This document shows positions 9,030 to 18,381 of a stretch of 64,000 bases of DNA, one piece after another. The stretch spans positions 62,001 through 126,000 of the forward strand of contig NZ_RQGD01000035.1 of assembly GCF_004770745.1 (NCBI RefSeq). Direction: 5' to 3'. This stretch comes from Leptospira ognonensis. Lineage in GTDB: Bacteria; Spirochaetota; Leptospiria; Leptospirales; Leptospiraceae. Within the stretch, counting starts at the first letter, position 1; every line of letters begins with the position of its first letter. The notes under the pieces are model-generated. The model made no database searches. It was not told the DNA's origin and worked only from the letters and a program-made list of their open reading frames with translations. Both the position numbers and the translations under genes were made by a program.

Positions 9030-10061
9030 ATGAATGCAGTAAAAAAATCTAAACTTTCCGAGCGGCGCTGGATTCCCGATGGCTTTCATTTTTTAGGCCC
9101 AGAAGAGAGTAGGAATCGCCGCCATCTTCTCCAATCTTTGATCGAATGCCTTGAAGTTGCGAGGTATTCGGAAATCAATCTACCCGCATTCGACTATACG
9201 TCCTCATACCAAACTCATATTGGCGGACTCGATTCGTCTGCATTTTTGATCGCGAAAGACTATGACGGTTTCTCGCTTTCCCCTGGTGTTGACCTAACTT
9301 TACAAGTAGTAAAAGGCATGGCGGGAAGGTCTCATTGGGAAGAAAATCAGAACGTGTTCTATATCGGTCGTAAAATCCGCGATCATAAAAAACGAAATGC
9401 ATCGAGACGGGAAATTTTGCAAATCGGTGGCGAAAGCATCGGGGATAGTTCACCGGAAAATGTAATCTCCCAGATTCTCATTTTAGAAAAAATGTGGAAA
9501 GTTGCTTTACCGGAAACTAAGGCGAGTTTGGTGTTAGGGCATGCAGGCTTCTTAAGTTTTGTATTTGATACTTTGAAGCTAGACCCCTCGGACGAAGCCA
9601 TCATTGCTCAATTTTTATATACGAAAAATGAGCCAGAGCTTGCTCATTTTGTAAAGAACAAGGACCTCTCACCATCTTCAATTCAACTTTTAAAGCTTAC
9701 CTTAAAGCCATTGTCCTTTGATGGATTTCAAGATTTTAAGAAATCGCTACTCGGTATTAGCTCAGAGATTCAGTCAAATAAAACCTTAGCGGATCACTTA
9801 CTTGAGATGGAAGCCTTCATCTTAAATTGGAAAAATAAAAAAGTTGGCTTTACAGGAGTATGGGATCCATCCTTAATTCGTGATCTTGATTACTACTCTG
9901 GTCTCGTTTTTCAAGGTTATATGGAAGGATTTTCCGAACCAGTTTTTGCTGGTGGTGTATATAATAATCTGTATGAAACATATGCTGAAATAAAGAAAGA
10001 TGCCTGTGGTTTTGCGTTACACATCGATCCAATCGAAGAGAAGATTTATTCAAAAAAATGA
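9030..10061 (+). CDS. hisZ: HisZ-like ATP phosphoribosyltransferase regulatory subunit
   Basis: 343 residues. It has the class II histidyl-tRNA synthetase fold without an anticodon-binding domain: RRWIPDGFHFLGPEESRNRR at the start, SPGVDLTLQVVKG (motif 2 approach), YIGRKIRD, VLGHAGFLSFVFD and the closing DLDYYSGLVFQGYM, GGVYNNL and CGFALHID. HisZ pairs with short HisG to start histidine synthesis and gives feedback control. The ATG at 9030 is chosen because the longer frame from 8976 adds residues without family likeness. It lies 8 bases before purA, a pairing known from other bacteria. Confidence 0.8.
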   Translation: MNAVKKSKLSERRWIPDGFHFLGPEESRNRRHLLQSLIECLEVARYSEINLPAFDYTSSYQTHIGGLDSSAFLIAKDYDGFSLSPGVDLTLQVVKGMAGRSHWEENQNVFYIGRKIRDHKKRNASRREILQIGGESIGDSSPENVISQILILEKMWKVALPETKASLVLGHAGFLSFVFDTLKLDPSDEAIIAQFLYTKNEPELAHFVKNKDLSPSSIQLLKLTLKPLSFDGFQDFKKSLLGISSEIQSNKTLADHLLEMEAFILNWKNKKVGFTGVWDPSLIRDLDYYSGLVFQGYMEGFSEPVFAGGVYNNLYETYAEIKKDACGFALHIDPIEEKIYSKK

Positions 10062-10069
10062 GGTAATTT

Positions 10070-11344
10070 ATGCCCGCGAATTTAGTTGTCGGAGCCCAGT
10101 GGGGTGATGAAGGAAAAGCAAAGGTAATTGATTACCTTTCGAAGGATACAGATATTATTGTTCGTTACCAAGGTGGTGCAAACGCTGGGCATACGGTCGT
10201 CGTCGGTGGCAATAAGTATGTATTTCATTTGGTTCCTTCAGGTATCATTTATGATAACACTGTTTGTGTCATCGGGAATGGGGTCGTACTTGACCCAGAA
10301 TATTTTTTACAAGAGTGTGCTGACTTAGAGAAAAGCGGATTTAAGGTAAAGGAAAAAGTTCTAATCAGTGATTCCTGCCATATTTTACTTCCTCACCACC
10401 GTTTGATCGACGAGGTGCGAGAGTTGGGTTCAAGTCCGGAAGGAAAGATTGGGACTACTAAGAAAGGTATAGGTATGTGTTATGCGGACAAAATGTTACG
10501 CATAGGCTTGCGCGCTGGCGATCTACTCGATAAGGATATGCTAAAACGTAAACTAACGCACATCCTTGATGTGAAAAATCAGGAACTAGTTAAATATTAT
10601 GATCTAGAACCAGTTAGATTTGACGAAATCTATAAAAGTCTTTTGAGTTTTGCCGATCAAATTGGCAATAATATTGTAAATACTATCTACTATTTAAATG
10701 ATGAATTGGATAAAGGAAAGCGTGTTCTTTTAGAAGGCGCACAAGGTACTGGGCTTGATATTGATTTTGGAACCTATCCGTATGTCACGAGCTCAAATCC
10801 AACGACAGGAGGTGCCCTTGCCGGATCAGGAGTAAATTTCCGACATCTAAAAGATGTGATTGGTATCACAAAAGCCTATGCAACGCGAGTGGGTGAGGGA
10901 CCTTTTCCTTCCGAAATCATGGGTGAAGCGGGTGAAATCCTCCGGAAGTTAGGTGGTGAGTACGGGTCTACAACTGGTCGTCCGAGACGATGTGGCTGGT
11001 TTGATGTGCAGATGATTAAACATTCGATTGTCGTAAATGGGATCAATAGCATTGTGCTTACTAAAATTGACGTTCTATCACATTACGATACCATTCCCGT
11101 TGTTGTCGGCTATGAATACAAAGGGAAACGAGTCTCACATTTCCCTTCACAGGGTTTGGAGGACGTTAAACCTGTGTTTGCTGAATTCAAAGGATGGAAA
11201 GACGATATTTCAGGTATTTCTGATTTCTCAAGGTTACCTGCGTCTTGTCAAAGTTATATCAACACTTTGCAAGAACTTGTGGGAACTAGGATTGGTATCG
11301 TCTCAACTGGGCCGGATCGGGATCATACCATCATCATGAAATAG
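10070..11344 (+). CDS. purA: Adenylosuccinate synthetase
   Basis: 424 residues, normal length. It joins IMP and aspartate with GTP in the committed step to AMP, in the cytosol. The GTP-binding loop VGAQWGDEGKAKVIDYL is at residues 6-22, with a catalytic Asp in GDEGK; NAGHTVVVGG, LLEGAQGTGLDIDFGTYPYV and VGEGPFPSE are family blocks, and GSTTGRPRRCGWFD the IMP/aspartate loop. The C-terminus TGPDRDHTIIM is typical. The Shine-Dalgarno GAGG lies about 7 bases before the ATG. Confidence 0.97.
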   Translation: MPANLVVGAQWGDEGKAKVIDYLSKDTDIIVRYQGGANAGHTVVVGGNKYVFHLVPSGIIYDNTVCVIGNGVVLDPEYFLQECADLEKSGFKVKEKVLISDSCHILLPHHRLIDEVRELGSSPEGKIGTTKKGIGMCYADKMLRIGLRAGDLLDKDMLKRKLTHILDVKNQELVKYYDLEPVRFDEIYKSLLSFADQIGNNIVNTIYYLNDELDKGKRVLLEGAQGTGLDIDFGTYPYVTSSNPTTGGALAGSGVNFRHLKDVIGITKAYATRVGEGPFPSEIMGEAGEILRKLGGEYGSTTGRPRRCGWFDVQMIKHSIVVNGINSIVLTKIDVLSHYDTIPVVVGYEYKGKRVSHFPSQGLEDVKPVFAEFKGWKDDISGISDFSRLPASCQSYINTLQELVGTRIGIVSTGPDRDHTIIMK

Positions 11345-11386
11345 GTAAGAATTTTGAACTTGGAAGGGTATTTTTTTTACTAGTGA

Positions 11387-11414
11387 TTGACCAAGAAGGG
11401 CAGGTCTTTATTCT
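11387..11414 (+). promoter_or_regulatory. Likely sigma-70 promoter of the tRNA-Lys/tRNA-Glu unit
   Basis: TTGACC (11387-11392), a 16-base spacer and TATTCT (11409-11414). The -10 ends 14 bases before the mature tRNA-Lys. The same elements with the same 16-base spacer precede tRNA-Asp and tRNA-Leu in this window, which supports the call. Confidence 0.6.
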
Positions 11415-11427
11415 TGGCAACATAGCA

Positions 11428-11502
<75 letters not shown>

Positions 11503-11521
11503 GTAACGTGTCATTTAAAAC

Positions 11522-11593
11522 GGTGCCATCGTCTAATGGTTAGGACACAAGGTTTTCATCCTTGCAATCGGGGTTCAATTCCCCGTGGCACTA
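11522..11593 (+). tRNA. tRNA-Glu(UUC)
   Basis: Acceptor arms GGTGCCA and TGGCACT pair over seven bases, with a G-U pair at position 1-72, and the discriminator is A. The D arm is of the GTCTAATGGTTAGGAC type usual in tRNA-Glu; the anticodon stem CAAGG/CCTTG holds TTC at 11555-11557, and the T arm is GGGGTTCAATTCCCC. CCA is not encoded. Its last 19 bases overlap the 3' end of the opposite-strand gene at 11575-12474. Confidence 0.97.
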
Positions 11594-12474
11594 CCAATCA
11601 AACAAATTTTTTTTAGGCTACAAGGTTCGCAAATCGAATCGATTTTGACCCCTCTGCATTTTTGAATCATCCCTACACGAGTCAAATAAAAGTCGTATAA
11701 CAACGGATCGTCTTCATTCAATTTTCGAAAAAAATCCCTCACTAGTATACTTTCCCTCATTCCGAAACTCTTTCGATTCGAGATACCGAGAATTTTAATG
11801 AGTCTTTGTATATGGACATCCAGAGGAAATGAAATGTCTTTTGTGTAAATCCTGGAGTAAATTCCAAAATCGGGAAAGTCCTTTCGAACCATCCATCTAA
11901 GAAATAAACAAATTCTTTTTTTTGCAGATTTAGATCCTGGATCCCCTATCAAAAATCGTAAGCCTCTCGTTAGCTTGTTTTGATTCGAAATATTTAAGAT
12001 GGAAGCTTCTATTTGTCTTTGGAAAGAAGAGATGCCTAACTCAGGTTCAAAGGTTCCAGAATCATTTAGAAAATATGATTCGAAGATCGGCTCTATGCTT
12101 TTGGTTTTGAAATGGTGTTTCACAATATTGGAAATGGAAAGTAGAAGAAGGGCATTATCCTCTGCTGATTGAAATCGGTAGTAGCCAATTTTACTAGCTA
12201 TTTGTTCCACAGCAAAATTATCTTTTGTCAATGAGCGGTAAGGAGAGGGACCGAGTGCAAGTAACAAAGGGTTCAAGAAGCTTTTGATGGCCTTTACGTT
12301 CCCATATGCATACAAGCAAGAGAATAGGGCAATCACTTCTATATCGAAAGGATTTTTAAACCTGCTGGGAAAGAGTATGGGATCTGATTCTAAATATTTA
12401 GCGTGTTTGTATTCATCGATAGTATCTTGTAAGGCTAGCTTCAAGGCAATCGGGAATTCATCTGCTTCTTTCAT
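11575..12474 (-). CDS. TIGR02757/DUF2400 family protein
   Basis: 299 residues. The sequence fits the bacterial TIGR02757 family, whose function is not established. Visible markers are FPSRFKNPFDIEVIALFSCL near the N-terminus, YGNVKAIKSFLNPLLLALG, the basic stretch RICLFLRWMVRKDFPDFGIY and DVHIQRLIKILGI. The C-terminus has four cysteines spaced C-x8-C-x2-C-x5-C (KCRGVKIDSICEPCSLKKIC), similar to the Fe-S cluster ligands of endonuclease III-type glycosylases, so a DNA-repair-like fold is possible. It starts inside the last codons of the upstream lyase gene (ATGA overlap, 12471-12474), and its stop lies inside the antisense of tRNA-Glu. Confidence 0.75.
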   Translation of the reverse strand: MKEADEFPIALKLALQDTIDEYKHAKYLESDPILFPSRFKNPFDIEVIALFSCLYAYGNVKAIKSFLNPLLLALGPSPYRSLTKDNFAVEQIASKIGYYRFQSAEDNALLLLSISNIVKHHFKTKSIEPIFESYFLNDSGTFEPELGISSFQRQIEASILNISNQNKLTRGLRFLIGDPGSKSAKKRICLFLRWMVRKDFPDFGIYSRIYTKDISFPLDVHIQRLIKILGISNRKSFGMRESILVRDFFRKLNEDDPLLYDFYLTRVGMIQKCRGVKIDSICEPCSLKKICLIGSATGN

Positions 12475-13370
12475 TTACTCATTTTTGCAGTAAAGGTCCG
12501 AGACGAAAGTCTACGGCCAATTGTTTCTTGTATGAAACTTGAAGCTTTCAAAATCTCATCCAAATTAATTCCAGTTTCGAATCCTTCCCTTTCTAGGTAA
12601 TACAGTAGATCTTCTGTGGCTAAATTTCCTGAAGCTCCCTTTGCATACGGGCATCCTCCGAGACCACCACTCGCTGAATCAAAGGAACGAATGCCCATCT
12701 TTATGGCCTGATTTACATTGGCAATGGCCATACCATACGTGTCATGAAAATGGCCTGCAAACAAATCGGAGTTAAATTCTTTTAATAAACAGTTTAAGAG
12801 AGATTCAACTTCTGAAGGAACGGCAACACCAATGGTTTCCCCAAGTGAAATTTCATATACGCCTTCATCAAATAATTGTTTTGAGATATCGAGAGTTTTT
12901 TCAGCCGGCATCTTTCCTTCATAAGGACAAGCAATAACAGTAGAAATATAGCCTCTTACCTTAATATGGTCTGTCCTTGCTCTTTTAAAAATCTCACGAA
13001 ATCCATCGATGGATTCTTTGATGGATCGATTTATATTTTTTTTTGTAAAGGATTCAGAAGTTGCCGTAAATAAAGCGATCTCTTTAAAACCTGCCTCGAG
13101 TGCAGATTCATATCCCTTTAAATTAGGAGTTAGACAGGAAAACGAAACAGAGTTTAAAGCAGTATCTGCAAAGATTTTTTCAGAGAGTTCCCTTGCATCT
13201 CCCATCTGTGGGATGGATTCTTTTTTGACAAAGGAAGTCGCTTCAATGTGTTTCAATCCTGATTTTGCTAAAAATTTGATAAACTGGAATTTATCATTTG
13301 TTGCAACAATTGATTTTTCATTTTGCAATCCGTCCCTAGGGCCAACTTCAGTTACTTTAACAAATTTCAC
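12471..13370 (-). CDS. mvaB: Hydroxymethylglutaryl-CoA lyase
   Basis: 299 residues, the usual length. It cleaves HMG-CoA to acetyl-CoA and acetoacetate, the last step of leucine breakdown. The TIM-barrel signature VTEVGPRDGLQNE is at residues 6-18, with catalytic Arg-Asp; ATSFVKKESIPQMGD follows, HFHDTYGMAIAN gives metal ligands, and GLGGCPYAKGASGNLATED carries the catalytic cysteine. The start is GTG at 13370 with GGTGG four bases before it. It is translationally coupled to the downstream DUF2400 gene by a 4-base overlap. No other leucine catabolic genes are adjacent. Confidence 0.9.
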   Translation of the reverse strand: MKFVKVTEVGPRDGLQNEKSIVATNDKFQFIKFLAKSGLKHIEATSFVKKESIPQMGDARELSEKIFADTALNSVSFSCLTPNLKGYESALEAGFKEIALFTATSESFTKKNINRSIKESIDGFREIFKRARTDHIKVRGYISTVIACPYEGKMPAEKTLDISKQLFDEGVYEISLGETIGVAVPSEVESLLNCLLKEFNSDLFAGHFHDTYGMAIANVNQAIKMGIRSFDSASGGLGGCPYAKGASGNLATEDLLYYLEREGFETGINLDEILKASSFIQETIGRRLSSRTFTAKMSK

Positions 13371-13443
13371 TTGCCACCACCTGTTCTCATCCTATTATTC
13401 TCTTGAACCAAGCATTGCAATTCGTTTTTATTCCTTAAATCTT

Positions 13444-14202
13444 ATGCTAGAAATTAAAAATCTAAATGTAAATGTCCATGGGAAAGTAATTCTAAAAAAC
13501 ATTCACATAACGGCTCGTAGTGGAGAAATCACTGGCATTGTTGGCAAATCAGGTTCGGGAAAGTCGACTTTATTTAAATCGATACTTGCCATTGATGAAA
13601 TGGTTGCGAATTTTCAAATCACAGGACAAATTTTATGGGAAGGAAAAGATCTCTTAAATAATCCTAACCGTCCCATCCAGCCCGTTTTTCAAGATTCGTT
13701 TACTTTTTTTTCTCCGTTTTTAAAGATGTCCACTTGTTTGTTGGAACCAGTTTACATTCAACATGGCTTTCTAGTTTCAAAAAAAATCCTCGCCGAGGAG
13801 ACAGAACGCATTGAAGGGTTTTTAGAGCGATTTCATTTAAAGAAAAATGTTTTAAACAAAAAAACAAGCGAATTGAGTGGAGGTGAACTCCAGCGCCTTG
13901 CCATTTTAAGAGCCATACTCTCCAATCCTAGGATGATCTTACTCGATGAGCCAGTTACCGCTCTTGATGCACTCGTACAGGCAGAAATCATCGAGTTGAT
14001 TCGTGAACTAAATCAATCTCAAAATATCGGTTTTATTTTAGTATCACATGATTTAGGTTTGGTGAGAAATTTAAGCGATTTTGTTTATGTTTTAGATGGA
14101 GGTGAGATGATTGAAGCAGGTAGGACAGAAGAAGTCTTTTTAAAACCGAAAACTGATTTCACAAAACAACTGCTACTTTCAAGAGATCTCACTGTTATAT
14201 AA
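13444..14202 (+). CDS. ABC transporter ATP-binding protein, Opp/Dpp type, orphan
   Basis: 252 residues, one nucleotide-binding domain. Walker A is GKSGSGKST at about residue 34-42, the signature is LSGGELQRLAILRA, Walker B is MILLDEPVTALD and the switch histidine is in LVSHDLGLV. The block VFQDSFTFFSPF replaces the usual VFQDP-x-x-S-L-N-P of oligopeptide/nickel transporters, and the C-terminal EAGRTEEVFLKPKTDFTKQLL is typical of that subfamily. There is no permease or binding protein next to it. The ATG at 13444 is preceded by a 73-base divergent gap from mvaB. Its stop is one base from the convergent TPR gene. Confidence 0.8.
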   Translation: MLEIKNLNVNVHGKVILKNIHITARSGEITGIVGKSGSGKSTLFKSILAIDEMVANFQITGQILWEGKDLLNNPNRPIQPVFQDSFTFFSPFLKMSTCLLEPVYIQHGFLVSKKILAEETERIEGFLERFHLKKNVLNKKTSELSGGELQRLAILRAILSNPRMILLDEPVTALDALVQAEIIELIRELNQSQNIGFILVSHDLGLVRNLSDFVYVLDGGEMIEAGRTEEVFLKPKTDFTKQLLLSRDLTVI

Positions 14203-14203
14203 T

Positions 14204-15220
14204 TCACTCCGTTTTTTCTTCATTCACTTCTTCGGAATCATCTAACTGTGTTCGTTTCGCCTCTGCAAATTTTCTGGCAATGTCTCTTCTTCGTGCAATG
14301 ACTTTGGCAGAAACCGAAGCAAAAAAAGGATCATTAGGAAAACTTAACATTTTTGTGTACTCTCTCTCGGCAATTTCATAGTCCGTAACTTTCGAGGCAG
14401 TTTCCGCGAAATAATAATGAAATTTTTTATCGTAAGGAATTGGTTTACCCTCTTGAGACGAGAGTAAAGTTTTTAAAAAGATTTTATAGGCGATATGGTA
14501 ATTGCCTTTTTCCATCTCAAGTCTTGCATAACCTAGCTTCACGTTTGGGTTTGTCTCCTGGATTTTCGAAGCTTCGTTTAGGTAGATATAGGCTCTATTT
14601 TTTAAACCTGTCGAGATATAATGATCACTTAGTCGAACCAATGCTTCTGTGTCATAGGGATTTTTTTTGGCAGCGATTTTAAGATGTTCGATGGCATAGT
14701 ATACTTCTCTTGTCATTTCTGAGAGTATGCCGATGTGTAGGTACGTCTTAAAATACTCTGGCATTTCTGCTTTTGCATATTCAAATTGAATGAGGGCTTC
14801 TTTGTATTGAAAGTCGATAGAGTAGAGTCTCCCCAAATTGTATCGAAAGGGAAAAAACTGCGGATCAAAGCGTACGCCGGCAAGTAGCATCTTTTTTGCA
14901 AGTGCTCGATCGGTTTCTTTTCCCGACAGCGCAATTTTTACGGCTTCATTATTCCATTCTCCCGAATTTTTGATCGTTTTGTTTTCGAAGGTAAATTCTC
15001 CCTTTGAATCGGGAGGCTTACCTGAAAACAATTTCCCGCTAGCTAGAATGAAATCGGCACTATGGTAGACAAAGGATCCGTCTGGGAAATCACTTGTATC
15101 AAATTCCTCGTTCTTTCCCCAGAGAATTTCTGCGTATTCCTGATTCCCTATCTGTTTTTGAGAGAGAAGACTCTCGGAAAAGGAAAACAGAAGTGCGAAG
15201 GAAAGTAGAAATCGTAACAT
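14204..15220 (-). CDS. Secreted TPR-repeat protein
   Basis: 338 residues from ATG 15220; the upstream in-frame TTG at 15238 is less likely. A signal peptide is clear (MLRFLLSFALLFSFSESLLS) with cleavage near residue 20. No lipobox cysteine is present, so it is probably periplasmic. From about residue 100 to 290 the protein is a run of TPR-like helix pairs (FRYNLGRLYSIDFQYKEALI, TYLHIGILSEMTREVYYAIE, ALVRLSDHYISTGLKNRAYI). The C-terminus is acidic. TPRs mediate protein contacts; no specific partner can be named. Divergent from ccmA with start codons only 9 bases apart. Confidence 0.7.
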   Translation of the reverse strand: MLRFLLSFALLFSFSESLLSQKQIGNQEYAEILWGKNEEFDTSDFPDGSFVYHSADFILASGKLFSGKPPDSKGEFTFENKTIKNSGEWNNEAVKIALSGKETDRALAKKMLLAGVRFDPQFFPFRYNLGRLYSIDFQYKEALIQFEYAKAEMPEYFKTYLHIGILSEMTREVYYAIEHLKIAAKKNPYDTEALVRLSDHYISTGLKNRAYIYLNEASKIQETNPNVKLGYARLEMEKGNYHIAYKIFLKTLLSSQEGKPIPYDKKFHYYFAETASKVTDYEIAEREYTKMLSFPNDPFFASVSAKVIARRRDIARKFAEAKRTQLDDSEEVNEEKTE

Positions 15221-15229
15221 GGTTGGTGT

Positions 15230-15835
15230 ATGTCTCAAGATGTGATTTTAGAAATCAATTCACTCACTCTAACTGTCGGTTATAAAACACTTTTTCGTGA
15301 GAAACAACTCCGATTTCCACAAACGGGACTGATTCTCTTAAGAGGGGAGAATGGTGTTGGCAAATCGACTCTTCTGAAGGAAATCTATCTAAACTCAAAA
15401 AACAAAAAGTCATGGCATTGGCCGCTAGGTAAAGCCTCTATAAGTTATTTAGGTCATGAACTCGGACTCTATTCCTCACTCTCCCTAATCGAAAATCTGG
15501 AATACTACCAATCACTTGGACCCACTCCTATCTCACAGGAGGAATTGCGAAGTCTGATCAACTACTACCAACTCTCTCGCAGAGCAAGTGATCCTATCTA
15601 TATGTTCTCAAGAGGAATGAAACAAAAGGCAGCCATCATTCGAAGTTTTGTCCAATCCCCAAAAATTTTATTATTAGATGAACCATTTACTGGATTGGAC
15701 ACAAACTCCATAGCTCTATTTACGAAACAATTGAATCGTGAAAAGGCGAATCGATTGCTTGTGATTGTTCTACATGAAATACCGAAGGGACTAGAGGTTG
15801 ATGATACAATTTATCTTGGAACAGATCAAAACTAA
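15230..15835 (+). CDS. ccmA: Haem exporter ATP-binding protein CcmA
   Basis: 201 residues, the short size of CcmA ATPases. Walker A is RGENGVGKSTLL at about residue 39-50, the signature region FSRGMKQKAAIIRSFVQSP, Walker B ILLLDEPFTGLD, and the switch His in VLHEIP. With CcmB and CcmC it serves system I cytochrome c maturation, releasing the haem-charged CcmE at the inner membrane. The gene is directly followed, without a gap, by ccmB. ccmE and ccmF are not in this window. Confidence 0.8.
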   Translation: MSQDVILEINSLTLTVGYKTLFREKQLRFPQTGLILLRGENGVGKSTLLKEIYLNSKNKKSWHWPLGKASISYLGHELGLYSSLSLIENLEYYQSLGPTPISQEELRSLINYYQLSRRASDPIYMFSRGMKQKAAIIRSFVQSPKILLLDEPFTGLDTNSIALFTKQLNREKANRLLVIVLHEIPKGLEVDDTIYLGTDQN

Positions 15836-16492
15836 ATGTTTTATAAAATATTAAAAAAAGAGTTTGTTCTTATAGGTAGGTCACTCGGTGGAATTGTTTC
15901 CCTTCTATCTTTGAGTTTGTGTTTGTTATTTATTTTCTACTCTTCCATAGAGGTTAACGAAGCTTTAAGTATCCGCAGTGTTCGCGGACTGAAGTGGGCT
16001 ATACTTTTCCTTCTAAATTTCATTTTGGTGGGACAATCTTTATTTGAAGAACGTGAGTCGGGAGGGTGGTTCGCTACTCTTTCCCAAGTTTCACTGACGA
16101 AACTTTTTTTGGCCAAATCACTGATCATTTGGCTATGCACTTCTCTTGTGAACGCCATACTTATATTAGTTTTTGTTGTCTTCTTTCAAAATGCGGCTAT
16201 GGATCGATTTTTTGGGGAATGGCTTTTTTCAAATTTAGGCAGTATATCCCTAGTTTTTCTCGGAGTTTCCATGGGTATTATTTCAGAGGAAAGTCGTATG
16301 AAAGAGATTGTGTTACCCCTTTTGCAAATCCCGTTCTCGATCCCCTTGTTCCTTTTTGGTCTAGAGGCTGAAAGTCGATTTTGGATGGAACCTGGTTTTT
16401 ATTATCCGAGCGTTTTTTTACTATTATTTTTCGCCGTATTTTATGGTTCGCTCGGAAGTCTGTTCTTGGAAATACTCAAGAAAGAATCTTAA
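15836..16492 (+). CDS. ccmB: Haem exporter membrane protein CcmB
   Basis: 218 residues with about six hydrophobic segments. The pattern fits CcmB: a cytosolic start FYKILKKEFVLIGRSLGGIV, the conserved loop GLKWAILFLLNFILVGQSLFEERESGGW, and the later segments LIIWLCTSLVNAILI, GSISLVFLGVSMG and EIVLPLLQIPFSIPLFLFGL. It forms the membrane part of the CcmAB complex. Start ATG lies immediately after the ccmA stop. Confidence 0.8.
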   Translation: MFYKILKKEFVLIGRSLGGIVSLLSLSLCLLFIFYSSIEVNEALSIRSVRGLKWAILFLLNFILVGQSLFEERESGGWFATLSQVSLTKLFLAKSLIIWLCTSLVNAILILVFVVFFQNAAMDRFFGEWLFSNLGSISLVFLGVSMGIISEESRMKEIVLPLLQIPFSIPLFLFGLEAESRFWMEPGFYYPSVFLLLFFAVFYGSLGSLFLEILKKES

Positions 16493-16541
16493 ACTTTCTT
16501 TTTTCCTCGAATTTTAAAACCAACCGAAGAAGCTGGATAGA

Positions 16542-17240
16542 GTGGCAAAAAAAAATAGTTTCATTTCAGGTCTTGCGGAAGCCGCCTTGTGGCTAGCTGT
16601 GGCCATATCGATTCCTATTGCTGTAATCGGTTCCCTTGTTTATCCCAATGTGATTTTAGAACAGGGTCTCAGTCACCGAATTTTTTATTTTCATGTACCT
16701 GTCGCCTGGGTGGCATTATATGGACCGATTCTAGCTAGTTTTTTCTCTGTAATTTTCCTGATTTCCAAGAAATCACTCTGGGATGATCTTGCGTTCACTT
16801 CAAATCAAATTTCCTTTCTTTTTGCGATCGGAGTCTTGTTCTCAGGTCCTATTTGGGCATTTAGTGCCTGGGGCGTACCTTGGGACAGAACAGATGCTAG
16901 GTTACAATCTTTTTTTATATTATGTTTGTCCTTGGTATCTTATTTTGTCTTTCGATTTTTGATCCTAGATTTAAAAAAGAAGGCGATCATTTCCTCTTAC
17001 TTATCTATATTATGTGCGCTTAGTTCGGTTCTCACTTGGGGAGCGATCCGATGGATTGAAAATCCTGGAAACCATCCTGGTAGCGTACTTGGTAAGGGCG
17101 GAATGGACCCGGATATGAAAATTACTTTTTGGTTTTCTATTTTTGCTTTCCATTTATTATTTTTAATTCTATTTTTGTTAACCTATAGAACCCAAAAAAT
17201 ACTTTCGATCCGTGATAGAATTAGAACGGAAAAGGGTTAA
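16542..17240 (+). CDS. ccmC: Haem delivery protein CcmC
   Basis: 232 residues, six membrane spans. The family motif for haem handling, normally WGTWWxWDxRLTS, is seen in altered form as [14 protein letters not shown]; the two periplasmic histidines expected in CcmC appear as FYFHVPVAW and [20 protein letters not shown]. It transfers haem to CcmE in system I cytochrome c biogenesis. The start is GTG at 16542. The variant tryptophan-rich motif (fewer W) is worth noting. The next gene starts 1 base after its stop. Confidence 0.8.
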   Translation: MAKKNSFISGLAEAALWLAVAISIPIAVIGSLVYPNVILEQGLSHRIFYFHVPVAWVALYGPILASFFSVIFLISKKSLWDDLAFTSNQISFLFAIGVLFSGPIWAFSAWGVPWDRTDARLQSFFILCLSLVSYFVFRFLILDLKKKAIISSYLSILCALSSVLTWGAIRWIENPGNHPGSVLGKGGMDPDMKITFWFSIFAFHLLFLILFLLTYRTQKILSIRDRIRTEKG

Positions 17241-17241
17241 A

Positions 17242-18381
17242 TTGAAATCCGATACAGAATTCAATAAACAAAATCATAACATTCTCATAGTAGATGATGT
17301 GCATGAAAATGTTGAGTTGTTAAAATATCTTCTCGGAAGCGAAGGGTTTAAAACTTACACTGCCTTTTCAGCAGAAGAGGCTAGGCTCATACTTGTTAAT
17401 ACGCCAATCGATGTATTACTTTTAGATGTCAATATGCCTATTCAAGATGGCTTTTCTTTTTGCCGAGAGCTTAGGGGTATGGATCAGTTCAAACTATTGC
17501 CCATTTTGTTTATCACATCCATCGACCGTGAAATTGGTTTCGAAGAGGCCATGAAAAATGGCGGAGACGACTTCATAAACAAACCTTTCAATAAAAGAGA
17601 GCTTGTAGCGAAAATACATTCTGTTCTGAGAATCAAAGATTTACAGGACGAATTAACTCAGGAAAAAGCCAAATTTGAAAGAGAGTTACAAGCTGCGAGA
17701 AAAGTGCAGGACCAACTGATTCCGGAAAAAAAGTTTATCTGGAATGGGATCAAGGCACAAACATTGTTCCGACCCTTCTTTCAAATTGGTGGTGATTTTG
17801 TAGACTGTTTTGTAGATGCAAAGAAATTACATATCGTCATCGCGGACTGTTCAGGACATGGACCAAGTGCAGCGCTCATAGGTGCCATGTTCAAAATGCA
17901 ATTATTTAACCTAAATCCTAGCATGAATTTGAAGGAACGAGTGGATTATATACGCAAAAATATGGAAATCGTTCTGCCAGAAGATTATTCTATTACGTTT
18001 TGTTATGCTATGTTGGACCAGGATTTAAATTTGACTTATATTAATGGTGGTCATCCTGCCCCTTTGCTCTTTATGAATGGTCAGACAAAGTCTTTAGAAG
18101 GCCGCAGTCCGATGATCATGGGCATTGATTTACATGCAAATGATGAAGTACAGAAAATTCAATTATCGACTGGCTCAAAGCTTTTTCTTTATACCGATGG
18201 AGCAAGTGAGGCCATGGATAGCGGTTCCTTATTTCTGGGTGAAGAGGGGATGTTACGAATTTTTCATCAAGCTGTCGTAGAAGGTGGCGAAACTTTAGTA
18301 AATGTCCAGGAAAAGATATTGCAATTTTGTGGAGAGCGTCCGCCTACAGATGATATGGCGATGGTATGCATACAGTTATGA
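17242..18381 (+). CDS. Response regulator with PP2C-type (RsbU/SpoIIE) phosphatase output
   Basis: 379 residues. Residues about 10-130 are a receiver domain: [11 protein letters not shown] (acidic pocket), VLLLDVNMP (phosphoacceptor Asp), FITSID and FINKPF (conserved Lys). A short coiled segment (about 135-165) leads to a SpoIIE-like serine phosphatase: [37 protein letters not shown] and PPTDDMAMV provide the metal-binding aspartates. Such proteins usually act in partner-switching control of sigma factors or second messengers. The TTG at 17242 with AAAGGG five bases upstream is preferred over GTG 17212, which would overlap ccmC. It overlaps purC by ATGA. Confidence 0.85.
   Translation: MKSDTEFNKQNHNILIVDDVHENVELLKYLLGSEGFKTYTAFSAEEARLILVNTPIDVLLLDVNMPIQDGFSFCRELRGMDQFKLLPILFITSIDREIGFEEAMKNGGDDFINKPFNKRELVAKIHSVLRIKDLQDELTQEKAKFERELQAARKVQDQLIPEKKFIWNGIKAQTLFRPFFQIGGDFVDCFVDAKKLHIVIADCSGHGPSAALIGAMFKMQLFNLNPSMNLKERVDYIRKNMEIVLPEDYSITFCYAMLDQDLNLTYINGGHPAPLLFMNGQTKSLEGRSPMIMGIDLHANDEVQKIQLSTGSKLFLYTDGASEAMDSGSLFLGEEGMLRIFHQAVVEGGETLVNVQEKILQFCGERPPTDDMAMVCIQL

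Noticed and set aside
13009..13443. Upstream extension of the ABC ATPase frame
   Set aside because: It lies antisense to mvaB and contains no ATPase sequence; the domain starts at ATG 13444.
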